From: Pseudomonadota bacterium
GTDB taxonomy: Bacteria > Pseudomonadota > Alphaproteobacteria > Rhizobiales > Rhizobiaceae
DNA length: 64,000 nt
Assembly: GCA_023457435.1 (NCBI GenBank)
Contig: JAEWLS010000002.1
Coordinates: forward strand, 1 to 64,000
Direction of reading: 5' to 3'
Shown: piece after piece, positions 18,978-27,354 of the stretch
Position numbering within the stretch: position 1 is the first letter of the stretch
Layout: every line of letters starts with the position of its first letter
Made by a program: the position numbers and the translations under genes
The notes under the pieces: model-generated
The model's input: the letters and a program-made list of their open reading frames with translations, nothing else
Databases searched by the model: none
Told to the model about the DNA's origin: nothing

Positions 18978-20641
18978 CGGCCCCGCGCCATGTCGAACAG
19001 GTTCGGCAGCGGTACCTCGCGGACAAACACCGTTCCCTGTTCGAACAAGGTGAGTTCGGCAAGCGCGCCTGATGCGCGCTGTGCCGACTGGTCGAACAGG
19101 AAGTTGCCCAGGGAATAGACCAACGCGGTGTCTCCGCCGCCGAGACTTGCGATGCCGTCGCTGGCACGGTGAGGATGGGCACCGACGATCGCTGCCACGC
19201 CGCGTCGGCGCATCTCCTCGGCCAACTCCCGCTCGCGTTCGCCGGGTGCGGCCACGTACTCTTCGCCCCAGTGCGCAAACGCGACGACAGGGGTCTCTGC
19301 GTCCTCCGACAGAAGGCGATCGAGCATCGCCGGATCAATCAGCCTCGTTGCCTGGCTATCGTTCGTGCCGAGGTCGGTCAGCCCGACGATGCGCACGCCT
19401 GGCAGCTCGATCGCCTCACCCTGGCCGAAGCGCTTTATGCCCGCTGCCTCCAGCGCTTCGACGGTCTCGGCGTAGCCACTGTCGCCGAGATCGAACGCGT
19501 GATTGTTGGCGAGGCTTGCAGCGACGACGTTCAACCTCTTGAACCAGTCGATTGCCTGCGCCGCCGGCATGGCCAGCGTCAGCTCGGGAAGATCGGGGGG
19601 CAGGTCCGGCAGCAAGACGCCCTCGAGGTTCACCACGAGCGGGGCCCCGCCCGTGAGATCGAGTACAGCCCTCTCCACCCGCTCCGCCGCAAGTTCGTCG
19701 ATCAGGGCGCGGCTCATCGCTCGCCCAAAGAACGTGTCGCCGGCGAGGAACAGGCGGTGCGCGCCACCAGGCAACGGCAGCGGCGCCGCCGCCGGCGGAA
19801 GGAAAGCGCCGACGAGATAGCTCGTCGTCTCGGCGACGAACTTTCCATCGTACTGCTGACCGTTCTCATTGGCGACGACCCGCAAACGGCTTCCCCGCAG
19901 CCGCTGTTGAAGCGCCGCGTGCACGTACATCGCACCAAGCGAGTCCATATGCTGCGGCTGGTTCAGCTTGGCGATGTCGTCGAGCGCCCCGGAAGCGAGC
20001 ACGTTAAGCGTTTGCTGGTCGCGCTGCCGCGCTTCGTGGTGCGGAAGGAAATGCGAGAAATCCGTCGACTGCAGGATCAGTGTGCGTTCGCCGACGAACT
20101 GCGTCAGCGCTGCGACGAGCGCCTCCCAGTCGGCGCGACTGCTGCGGATTGAAATCGCCACCGGGAGCACCGGCACGCCCGGCAGGTAGTGCGCCACGAG
20201 AGGCAGCAAGGCAGCGATGCCGTGCTCGCGAATGAACAGGCATGACTCCTCGGCTTTGTCGCTCTCCGCGAGCAGTCTGCGCGCAGCCGCGAAATCGGTC
20301 GAGACCTTGCCGAGAACCGTATCGAATCCGCGCGTCGTTGTCGCAAAGGCGCGCTCCGTTTGCCGGAAATGGTCGGGTGAGAGCAGTATGATGCGATCGT
20401 AGTCGTGGCCGGCAGCGAGCTTGATGCCGCCTGCGACAAGCCGGTCGGCGAGCAGATGATGCGGGACGATGATGCCGTCCGGCCGTTTTTCAAGCGCTAT
20501 GAAATCGCCGGCACGCTCGATTGCCGTGTCGAACATGACCCGGCTGTTGTAGAAGGAGGGGAAATCTCCCGGCGGGCATGCCGGCGCGGCCTGCGCGGCG
20601 CCTGCGAGTGTCAGCGCGATGAAGGCTGCCGCCAGCCTCAC
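18944..20641 (-). CDS. Exported MEMO-domain/CapA-domain fusion protein
   Basis: A 565-residue protein with an 18-residue signal peptide (VRLAAAFIALTLAGAAQA). Residues about 35-280 match the MEMO/AmmeMemoRadiSam-B fold, with VPHHLLADR, LLSPDHF, REHGIAALLP and STDFSHF. Residues about 295-540 form a CapA-type metallophosphoesterase-like domain with GDTFFGR (301-307), NLEG (338-341), ANNH (378-381), HWGEEY (457-462), GAHPH (487-491) and YSLGNFLFDQ. GTG 20641 overlaps the stop of the WD40-caspase gene as GTGA, so the two are coupled. CapA proteins act in poly-gamma-glutamate capsule synthesis; the role here is unknown. The combination of both domains in one exported protein is unusual to me. Confidence 0.82.
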   Translation of the reverse strand: MRLAAAFIALTLAGAAQAAPACPPGDFPSFYNSRVMFDTAIERAGDFIALEKRPDGIIVPHHLLADRLVAGGIKLAAGHDYDRIILLSPDHFRQTERAFATTTRGFDTVLGKVSTDFAAARRLLAESDKAEESCLFIREHGIAALLPLVAHYLPGVPVLPVAISIRSSRADWEALVAALTQFVGERTLILQSTDFSHFLPHHEARQRDQQTLNVLASGALDDIAKLNQPQHMDSLGAMYVHAALQQRLRGSRLRVVANENGQQYDGKFVAETTSYLVGAFLPPAAAPLPLPGGAHRLFLAGDTFFGRAMSRALIDELAAERVERAVLDLTGGAPLVVNLEGVLLPDLPPDLPELTLAMPAAQAIDWFKRLNVVAASLANNHAFDLGDSGYAETVEALEAAGIKRFGQGEAIELPGVRIVGLTDLGTNDSQATRLIDPAMLDRLLSEDAETPVVAFAHWGEEYVAAPGERERELAEEMRRRGVAAIVGAHPHRASDGIASLGGGDTALVYSLGNFLFDQSAQRASGALAELTLFEQGTVFVREVPLPNLFDMARGRQQEPPNPGSR

Positions 20642-23600
20642 TGTGCGAGCAGGAAGTTGGCGGTCTGCGAGATATGGTAGAACGGCTCCTGGCGCTTGTT
20701 GGTCAGGCGCACCACCTCGCGATAGACGAAGTCGGCGAGACCGAGCAGGCGCACGCCGTCGCCCGAGGTATTGGCCTGTCCCTTCAGGCCTTCGAGCAGC
20801 GACCACGTGAATACGCCGTGACCCAGTTCGGGGAGCTCCGCTGCCGTGTTGTTCGCGGCGGTCGCGGAGAACACCACGATGCGGGCGTCGGCCGCGTCCT
20901 TTTCTAGCCGCGGGTTGAAAGCGTTCGCCGCATGACAGGTATCGAGCAGCAATATGCGCCGCCCCTTCGCGCGCTCCAGAGACTTCTGAATGTCTGCCCA
21001 GTCGACGAGCGAAGATCTCCGCCACTTGGTGTCGTCCTGCATCCGGCCGTCCGTGGGTATGAAATAGTACTCGTCCTCATAGTTGATGCCGTGTCCGGCA
21101 ACGAACACGATCGTGGTGTCGTCCGGTCCTGGCAGGTCGAGAAAATCGACGATCTCGTCGCCAATGGTGCGCGAGTCAGGATCGAGAATGCCGCGGTCGC
21201 CAGCGATCTTCTCGATCAGCGCCGCGCGATCCGGATCTGCATCGAGCGCGTCGCGGTTGAGCATCACCAGCGCCTCCATGCCGTCGTACAGCGGTGCCGA
21301 GCGCTCCGCGATCACGCGCACCATCTCGGCCGCGTCGTCGACCGGGAAATCGAGATCGCACGAGCGTCCCATGCACTGCGTGGGCAAGTCGGGATACTCT
21401 TCGACTCCCACCGCGACGACGTAGAGCTTGCCTCTCTTCTCGTCTCGGTTCGACTTCTTGGCCATCGCAGTCACGCCGCGCTCGGTCACGTAGCCGAACT
21501 CGTTAACCCCGGTGATCAGGATATCGTTGGCGCCGTCTTCGACCGGGACCTCGATGATGACGCGGTCGCCGGCGTTGCGCGCCGCGAACTGGTCGATCCG
21601 CTTCGAGTTCGACAGCACCGCGAACTCCCTCACGTCGGCGCCTGCCTCGACCGCCCCGACGATCTCTATGGCCACGTAGCCGTCCGCTGCCTGAACGCCC
21701 TCCGCAACCTTGATCGAAAACTCTGGCGGCTTGCGCTTCAGAAGCTCGTCCAGGCGGGAATCCGTTGGCCTCAGCTCCCGCATCGCCGCCTCCGCGTCGG
21801 CAAGGATGATCGCACGGCGCACGATTTCGGGACTGTGCAGGTGGTTCTTCAACTGGCGCGCGCGCACGAAGCGCGCTGCACGGTCGGCGCCTTCGTTCAC
21901 GTGCCATCCGATCAGCCTGTCGCCGTTGGGAGAGGAGTTGTAGTAGCCCTGCGGCGTCCAGATGATCCATTCGCCATCGCCGAAGAACATCGATACGACG
22001 AGCTTCCGCGTCGCCAGGTTCCAGAGGCGGATGGTCTGGTCGGCGCTGCCGGTCACGAGCAACCCTGCATTGGCGGCTTCTGCCATCGCATGCACCTCGC
22101 CGGTGTGCCCGCCGAGAAACTCGCCCGCGTATTTCCCGTCGGCCGTGCGGTAAGCTATCAGTGTGCCCTCGGCGCCGCCGGTGACGACTTCTCCGGCCTT
22201 GCGGAGGATCGTATAGGCGGCGTGGTAGAAGCCGTTTTCCGCGTCGTTCTCGATCTCGAACGTCTTGCCGTCGTTGTCGATCCGCAGCACGCCGTTGACG
22301 AAGCCGTAGTCGCCGCCTTCCGCCGCCAACACGCTGACCGCGCCCGCCTGGTGTAGGGCGCGCGCGAGTTTCGCCGCGTCCGCTGCGGCGTCCTTCGGGC
22401 TCTCGAAATCGCGCTCCGCTCCCGGCAGAGTAACCTGCCGCGTCACGTCGCCCATGGTCTCGGGGCACGCGAAAGCTGCGGGGCAGGGGTTTTCGGTGCC
22501 CCAGGCTATGGTCCTGCCAGCGCTGTCCACCGCGATGGCGGTCACCGGCAGGCCGACACCCTTGAGCTGCTTGGCTGGCGCGCCGGTGGCCGCGTCCCAA
22601 AGGTGGATCTCGTGTGCCATGCCGCCTGCGGTGGCAAAGGTCTTTCCATCGGGCAACAGCAGCGACGCCGTCACCGAACTGTCGTGGCCGCGATATTCGG
22701 CAATGGTCTTGCCGCCTTCGATATCCACCACGATCGACCGGTTCTCGTCGCCGCAGCGATAGCCGCAATTGATGGCCACGGCCTTGCCGTCTGCGGCAAA
22801 GCTGATCGCGTCGGCGCGGAAGCCAGGCCTCGGCAGCTCGCTGACCAGGCCGCCGTCCGCGGCGCTCCAGACATGCAGCCGTCCGTCAGCCGTTGCGGTC
22901 GCGAAGCGTGCCCCGTCAGGGCTCACGGCGAGCGCCTGGAGCGGCCCGTCGCGCAGTTCGTCCGCCGCCGGCATCTCGATCTCGGTTCCTGCGGCCAGGT
23001 CCCATAGACGAATGCCGTTGTCCTGGGTCACCGCTGCAAGCCGGGCCCCGTCCATCGCGAAGGCTATGCGTTCGATACGCCAGGAATCGGCGTCGAGCGT
23101 CTTCTCCAGCGTCCACCTCCCGTCGTCGGTCGCCGGCTTCTTCCAGAGGTAGGCGATGCCGTCGCCGCCGCCGACCGCAAGCCAGCTGCCATCGGGCGAG
23201 AAGTCGAGGTCGTAGGTGGCGTACTTCTGGCCCTCGAGACGAGCGATCTGCTTGCCGCTGCCGAGATCGAAAAGACGCACGTCTCCGTAGGGCGGCTGGT
23301 CGCCGAGCCCAGGCCCGAAGTAGCCGCCGGCCGCAACCGTCTTTCCGTCCGGCGAGACGTCGATCGCGTAGATCTTGCCTTCGCTGCCGGGCCCGATCTC
23401 GGCCCGTATCGTGCGCAGGCTAACGCCCGCCTGCAGGTCCCACACGCGTATCGACTTGTCTTCCGACGCGGATAGAAGCGTCCCGCCGTCTGGAGTGACA
23501 GCAAGATCGCGGATCGCGGCGCGATGTCCTCCGGTGTCGAGGTCGAGGAAGAACTCGACGGGGTCCTGCGTCGCATCAAGCGGAACAGCGGCAGTCGGTG

Positions 23601-23748
23601 CCGGCCTGGAAGGTTTTGGCGCCGCCTGTGCCGGCGCGGCCGATTTTGCGCCCGGCATGGCCTGCTGCGCCGCAGCGCCGCCAGTAATGGCCAGCATCGC
23701 CGCGGCGATGGCTGCCAGGGCCGGATTTATCCGCTTGATCTGATGCAC
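20638..23748 (-). CDS. Exported WD40-repeat caspase-like protein (peptidase C14)
   Basis: A 1036-residue protein. A hydrophobic segment at residues 9-28 (ALAAIAAAMLAITGGAAAQQ) is a likely Sec signal peptide. Residues about 75-560 carry WD40 repeats, for example SEDKSIRVWDL and GSADQTIRLWNL, forming one or two propellers. Residues about 750-1030 are a caspase-like domain beginning KLYVVAVGVEEYP. The catalytic dyad is His886 in FVAGHG and Cys938 in LLDTCHAAN. A region around 600-740 links the two. GTG 23748 follows GGGAGG at seven bases. Prokaryotic caspase-like proteins cleave after basic or acidic residues, often in cell-death or stress responses; export to the periplasm is the odd feature here. 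Confidence 0.86.
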   Translation of the reverse strand: MHQIKRINPALAAIAAAMLAITGGAAAQQAMPGAKSAAPAQAAPKPSRPAPTAAVPLDATQDPVEFFLDLDTGGHRAAIRDLAVTPDGGTLLSASEDKSIRVWDLQAGVSLRTIRAEIGPGSEGKIYAIDVSPDGKTVAAGGYFGPGLGDQPPYGDVRLFDLGSGKQIARLEGQKYATYDLDFSPDGSWLAVGGGDGIAYLWKKPATDDGRWTLEKTLDADSWRIERIAFAMDGARLAAVTQDNGIRLWDLAAGTEIEMPAADELRDGPLQALAVSPDGARFATATADGRLHVWSAADGGLVSELPRPGFRADAISFAADGKAVAINCGYRCGDENRSIVVDIEGGKTIAEYRGHDSSVTASLLLPDGKTFATAGGMAHEIHLWDAATGAPAKQLKGVGLPVTAIAVDSAGRTIAWGTENPCPAAFACPETMGDVTRQVTLPGAERDFESPKDAAADAAKLARALHQAGAVSVLAAEGGDYGFVNGVLRIDNDGKTFEIENDAENGFYHAAYTILRKAGEVVTGGAEGTLIAYRTADGKYAGEFLGGHTGEVHAMAEAANAGLLVTGSADQTIRLWNLATRKLVVSMFFGDGEWIIWTPQGYYNSSPNGDRLIGWHVNEGADRAARFVRARQLKNHLHSPEIVRRAIILADAEAAMRELRPTDSRLDELLKRKPPEFSIKVAEGVQAADGYVAIEIVGAVEAGADVREFAVLSNSKRIDQFAARNAGDRVIIEVPVEDGANDILITGVNEFGYVTERGVTAMAKKSNRDEKRGKLYVVAVGVEEYPDLPTQCMGRSCDLDFPVDDAAEMVRVIAERSAPLYDGMEALVMLNRDALDADPDRAALIEKIAGDRGILDPDSRTIGDEIVDFLDLPGPDDTTIVFVAGHGINYEDEYYFIPTDGRMQDDTKWRRSSLVDWADIQKSLERAKGRRILLLDTCHAANAFNPRLEKDAADARIVVFSATAANNTAAELPELGHGVFTWSLLEGLKGQANTSGDGVRLLGLADFVYREVVRLTNKRQEPFYHISQTANFLLAQ

Positions 23749-23765
23749 CGTGCGACCCTCCCGGA

Positions 23766-24437
23766 TCAAGGTTGCCTGACGGGCTCCGACGCCCTGACGA
23801 AAGCTTCGAGCGGGGCCGCGTAGTTGGCGGATCCGCTCTTGCGCTCGCGCGCTACGTGCCCGCGGAAATAGTCCCAGAACGAGCGCGCATAGTCGCCAAA
23901 ATAGCCGTCGACCATCTCGGCGCTGCACAGATTGCCTTCGACGCAGTAGGCCATCCGGTTGAGGAAATAGAGGACACGTCCGAAGGCGGCGCGGAATTCC
24001 TGGAGGGGCATCGTGCCCCCCTCCGCCGTCATCGCTTCGATGCCGATCTGCTCCATGTAGACGCGCCTGTCCGCGTCGGTCGGGTTCGGCGCGAGCAGGC
24101 CGGCATAGCGCTCGTTCAGGCCGTCGAGACGGTCGGAGACGGCCTGCTGGGCCTGCTGGTATTCCTGACGCTCCCACAGCTCCACCAGCTGCAGCGTGCG
24201 CTCTACGCGTGTTTCCTCCTTGGCCTCCAGGTACTGGTAGACCGAGAACAGGCCGCCGACGATGATGAGGATGCGCACCGCCATGCCCGCCCAGGCATAG
24301 GCAAGCATGCGCAGGTCGCGCGACGTGAACGGGTTCGATTCCGGCTTTATCTCGTGGCTGGAGATCTCCGGCATCGCTTCCGTGGTTTCGGGAAGCTGTT
24401 CGATCTTGCGTGGAACGGGCAGCTTCCCCTTGGCCAT
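23766..24437 (-). CDS. Single-span membrane protein of caspase cluster, unknown function
   Basis: A 223-residue protein. An N-terminal cytoplasmic region of about 44 residues is followed by one membrane helix near residues 45-68 (LAYAWAGMAVRILIIVGGLF). A charged helical region follows (KEETRVERTLQLVELWERQEY), and the rest is a helical domain with three cysteine or aromatic-rich stretches. I do not recognise the family with certainty; small DUF4760-like membrane proteins have a similar layout. It is translated directly from the stop of the six-cysteine gene (TGATG) and 17 bp before the WD40-caspase start, so it is probably part of the same system. Confidence 0.72.
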   Translation of the reverse strand: MAKGKLPVPRKIEQLPETTEAMPEISSHEIKPESNPFTSRDLRMLAYAWAGMAVRILIIVGGLFSVYQYLEAKEETRVERTLQLVELWERQEYQQAQQAVSDRLDGLNERYAGLLAPNPTDADRRVYMEQIGIEAMTAEGGTMPLQEFRAAFGRVLYFLNRMAYCVEGNLCSAEMVDGYFGDYARSFWDYFRGHVARERKSGSANYAAPLEAFVRASEPVRQP

Positions 24438-24832
24438 CAGCAGGCCGCCAGATCGATCGTAAGGGACGGATCGAGCACCACCGCCGGGTCTTCCAGCTTC
24501 GCCTTTATGCAGGTCAGCTGCGCGGCCGAGACGATGAAGCGAAGGCTGGGCGGCTCGCCGCCCGCCTGCGGGCCGCGCAGCGCGGCGACCACGCCACGAT
24601 CTTCCACCGCGCAGTCCTCGAGGTTTACCGGGATCGCAAGCCCAGCCCGCGCGGCAAGCTCCTCGTAGCGCTCGAGGAGGCATGCTGCCGTAGCGCCGTT
24701 GACCACGACTTCCTTTGCGCAGAGGCCGCACGCGTCTTCGGCCTTGGCAATGGCCGCGCTCGACGCGGCCATTGCCAGCGCCGCAGAAAGCGCTGCGCCA
24801 ACGATGCGGAAGCGGATGGAAAAAGCTGACAT
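24437..24832 (-). CDS. Small exported six-cysteine protein, unknown function
   Basis: A 131-residue protein with a signal peptide to about residue 31. The mature part has exactly six cysteines (35, 38, 51, 74, 108 and 131), the last being the C-terminal residue, which suggests three disulfide bonds in the periplasm. The pair ACGLC resembles a redox or metal-binding CxxC. No family is recognised. Its position between the Tat-exported caspase and the membrane protein suggests a partner, inhibitor or substrate role. The stop overlaps the next start by one base. Confidence 0.7.
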   Translation of the reverse strand: MSAFSIRFRIVGAALSAALAMAASSAAIAKAEDACGLCAKEVVVNGATAACLLERYEELAARAGLAIPVNLEDCAVEDRGVVAALRGPQAGGEPPSLRFIVSAAQLTCIKAKLEDPAVVLDPSLTIDLAAC

Positions 24833-24919
24833 TGCCCAAACTGACCGGATCCGATCAGCCCCAGGTGAACGATGGAATGACCAAGACGGGGCGATTTTAC
24901 GCCCCGTCGCCGCCGACTC

Positions 24920-27187
24920 CTATGTCTTCGGCATATTCTCCAGCGTGAAGATCATCAGCCCGCCCTTTGCCTCCGCGGTCTTGCCGAGCTTCATCGCACC
25001 GCGCGTCGCCGGTGCATCCGCGATGTCGCGGAGCAGCCCGGCGAAGCCCTGCGGCGAACCGACCGCACGGGTCAGGTTGCGCACGCCTTCCTGCGCCAGG
25101 AACGACAGGTCCTCGAGCGGCGTCATCGCGTTGCCTTCGGTCAACACCACCACCATGCGCTCGACGCCGTAGCTCTTGTCGTTGAAGAACAGGAGCCCCG
25201 TGTCGACCGTGCTGTCCGGATGCAGGCGCTCGGCATGCATGTGGCTGATCGAGTAGTCGCTGCCGATGTAGAGCACGTTGATGTCGATCGGCCGCCCCGA
25301 ACTGTTCTTCGCGTAGAGATGCACCTCGTCGAGCGGGTGGACGCGCGGCATGGTGCCGGCGAGAAGATCCGTGAAGACATCCTTGTCCGGGTTGCGGATG
25401 CGGAACTTCAACTCGAACTCCTCCGGCCGGAAGTTCGAGGCGCCGCCGAGACGCGCAAGGTTGGTCGCGCGGAAGATGCGGATGAGGTTGTCCGACACCT
25501 CGCCGAAAAGCCCCTCCGGCGTGGAGCCGGCAAAGCCGATCGACGGCGGTCGGCGGCCTTCCTCCAGTGATATCTCCGCAGTAGGCGGCAGGAACCAGAG
25601 GCGCGGCGCGGCGCTCAACGCGTTGCGCGTGCCCTCGACCTTGGCCGACGTCGCGCCGGCGTCGGCAATCAGCACGCCGACATCGGCTTCCGACATGACC
25701 GCAAGCTTGAGATCGGCCGCCTGCTTCGCATCGACCAGCTTCAGCTTGAGCGGCTTCTGCTCGTCGGACACGATCTTGGCGAGAAGCTCGCGCACCTGCG
25801 CCACCTCCGCCGCGTAGGACGGGCTGTCGGGCGGAAGCGAAACGGTCAGTTCGGTGTCGAAAGACACGTCGGTGAGTCGTGCATAGGCGCCGGCGGGGAT
25901 TGCGGCAGGCGCTAGCGCTGCGCGACCTTCCGACTCGACCGGCGAGACCTTGGCCTTGAGGTTGTCCGCCTCGCGCACCTCGACGTAGCCGACCGCTTCT
26001 TCATTGGTCGACGTAGGGCTCGGCACGATGATCAGGCGGGTTCCGGCCGTCAGGCGGTGCAGTTTGCCTGCGGCGAGCGTGATGCCGCTGGCCCCGACCT
26101 TGAGCGGCCACTGCTGCACGGCTGCAACGGCGTCGGTGCCGAATACCGGCACGTCGAGCTTGCCTTCGAACAGCGGCGTCGGGCGTGGCCGGTTTGCGGC
26201 GGAATAGGCCTGCATGACCGCCTGGCCGAGCTGCCGGTATGTGACGTTCGGGTTCGCCGCCAGCTGCTCGAAGATCGTGTGCGTGAACAGGCCATAGCGC
26301 TTGGCATTCGGCTCGCCGCGCGGCAGCGGCATTTCCGGCGTGGTCTCGACCGTCTGCGCGGCGAAGAACGCCACCATGCCGCCAGGCACCATCGATTCCG
26401 CGCCGGTCGGCGTACCCCCGGCGATCGGCACTTCGCGCTCCGCGGCAAGCGCGAGCCCGCGTGCCGCTTCGCCGACGGCGGGTCCGCCGGCAGCCTTTGC
26501 CGCCGCGACCGACTCGGCGAAGGCGGAATCCGGTATGCCGAGCAATTTAGGGTCGAGCTTGCGCTCCTTCACATCCTCTTCGCCGAGCCCCGCGGCGCGT
26601 GTCGCCGTGCCGGAGTGACAGCAGTCCATGACGATCCACACGAACGCCCCCGTGGCGCGTATCGCGTCGAGTGCGGCACCGATGTCGTCATCGGCGAGCG
26701 CGTTGGGGATGCCCTTGGTGCGGTCGACCCAGTCCCTGATGTCGTTCGGCAGGAACGCCTCGTCCATGCCGTCCGACTCCTGCGTCGGATCGGCCGCCGG
26801 CTGCTGAATGCCGTGGCCGGACAGCTGCACGTAAACGAAGTCGCCACGCTTTGCTTTGGCCGCGACTGCCGCAAGCGCGCCCTTGATGTTCTCCAGCGAC
26901 GGCGTCGCGGACGCGCCGGCAACCTCGTCGGCCAGCACCGCGACGTTTTCCGCCGCGAACTTCACCGGCGAGTTGTCGATCAGATACTCGCGCACGAGTG
27001 CAGCGTCGTTAGCCGGCCCCACGAGGTCGGCGTTCTTCACGTTATGGTACTTCGTCACGCCGACGATCACTGCGTAGTTGGTGCGCATCGCAGTCGCCTG
27101 TGCGAAGGCTGCACCCGGCAGCGCCGCGCACGCAGTTACGACAGCAGTGCCGGCGAGAAACGCGCGGCGATTCAAGGCAAGCGTCAT
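24920..27187 (-). CDS. Tat-exported caspase-like protein with DUF4384-type C-terminus
   Basis: A 755-residue protein beginning with a twin-arginine signal (NRRAFLAGTAV) and cleavage near residue 30 (AAFAQ). Residues about 36-340 form the caspase-like domain, starting NYAVIVGVTKY, with His125 in LSGHGI and Cys190 in MDCCHSG, so the dyad is intact. After a linker, residues about 600-750 (DEVHLYAKNSSGRPIDINVLYIG) match the DUF4384 type commonly paired with caspases. ATG 27187 follows GGGAGTGGGATC. Export by Tat implies folding in the cytoplasm before transport. It is the first gene of the five-gene cluster, with an 87-bp gap to the next. Confidence 0.86.
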   Translation of the reverse strand: MTLALNRRAFLAGTAVVTACAALPGAAFAQATAMRTNYAVIVGVTKYHNVKNADLVGPANDAALVREYLIDNSPVKFAAENVAVLADEVAGASATPSLENIKGALAAVAAKAKRGDFVYVQLSGHGIQQPAADPTQESDGMDEAFLPNDIRDWVDRTKGIPNALADDDIGAALDAIRATGAFVWIVMDCCHSGTATRAAGLGEEDVKERKLDPKLLGIPDSAFAESVAAAKAAGGPAVGEAARGLALAAEREVPIAGGTPTGAESMVPGGMVAFFAAQTVETTPEMPLPRGEPNAKRYGLFTHTIFEQLAANPNVTYRQLGQAVMQAYSAANRPRPTPLFEGKLDVPVFGTDAVAAVQQWPLKVGASGITLAAGKLHRLTAGTRLIIVPSPTSTNEEAVGYVEVREADNLKAKVSPVESEGRAALAPAAIPAGAYARLTDVSFDTELTVSLPPDSPSYAAEVAQVRELLAKIVSDEQKPLKLKLVDAKQAADLKLAVMSEADVGVLIADAGATSAKVEGTRNALSAAPRLWFLPPTAEISLEEGRRPPSIGFAGSTPEGLFGEVSDNLIRIFRATNLARLGGASNFRPEEFELKFRIRNPDKDVFTDLLAGTMPRVHPLDEVHLYAKNSSGRPIDINVLYIGSDYSISHMHAERLHPDSTVDTGLLFFNDKSYGVERMVVVLTEGNAMTPLEDLSFLAQEGVRNLTRAVGSPQGFAGLLRDIADAPATRGAMKLGKTAEAKGGLMIFTLENMPKT

Positions 27188-27354
27188 TGATCCCACTCCC
27201 AAGCCCGGAAAACTGTGTTCAACTATTTGTTACCCGAATAGGGCGCAAGTTTGATCAGCTGTTTCCGAGCATCTTCAATAGCTTGGCTTTTACGTCGGGG
27301 CAATTGCGGCGGCGCCCGCCGCGATGATGAACCCCCGATGAACCGCGCGGCGCG
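27188..27354 (-). promoter_or_regulatory. Upstream region of the caspase cluster
   Basis: This 167-bp gap between the polA stop and the first caspase gene is richer in A and T than its neighbours and probably holds the cluster promoter. A weak 7-bp GC hairpin (27306-27322) could help end polA transcription but has no T-tract. No clear operator was found. Confidence 0.4.

Noticed and set aside
27306..27322. GC hairpin after polA as a terminator
   Set aside because: Only a 7-bp stem with no T-tract on the polA strand; too weak to list.
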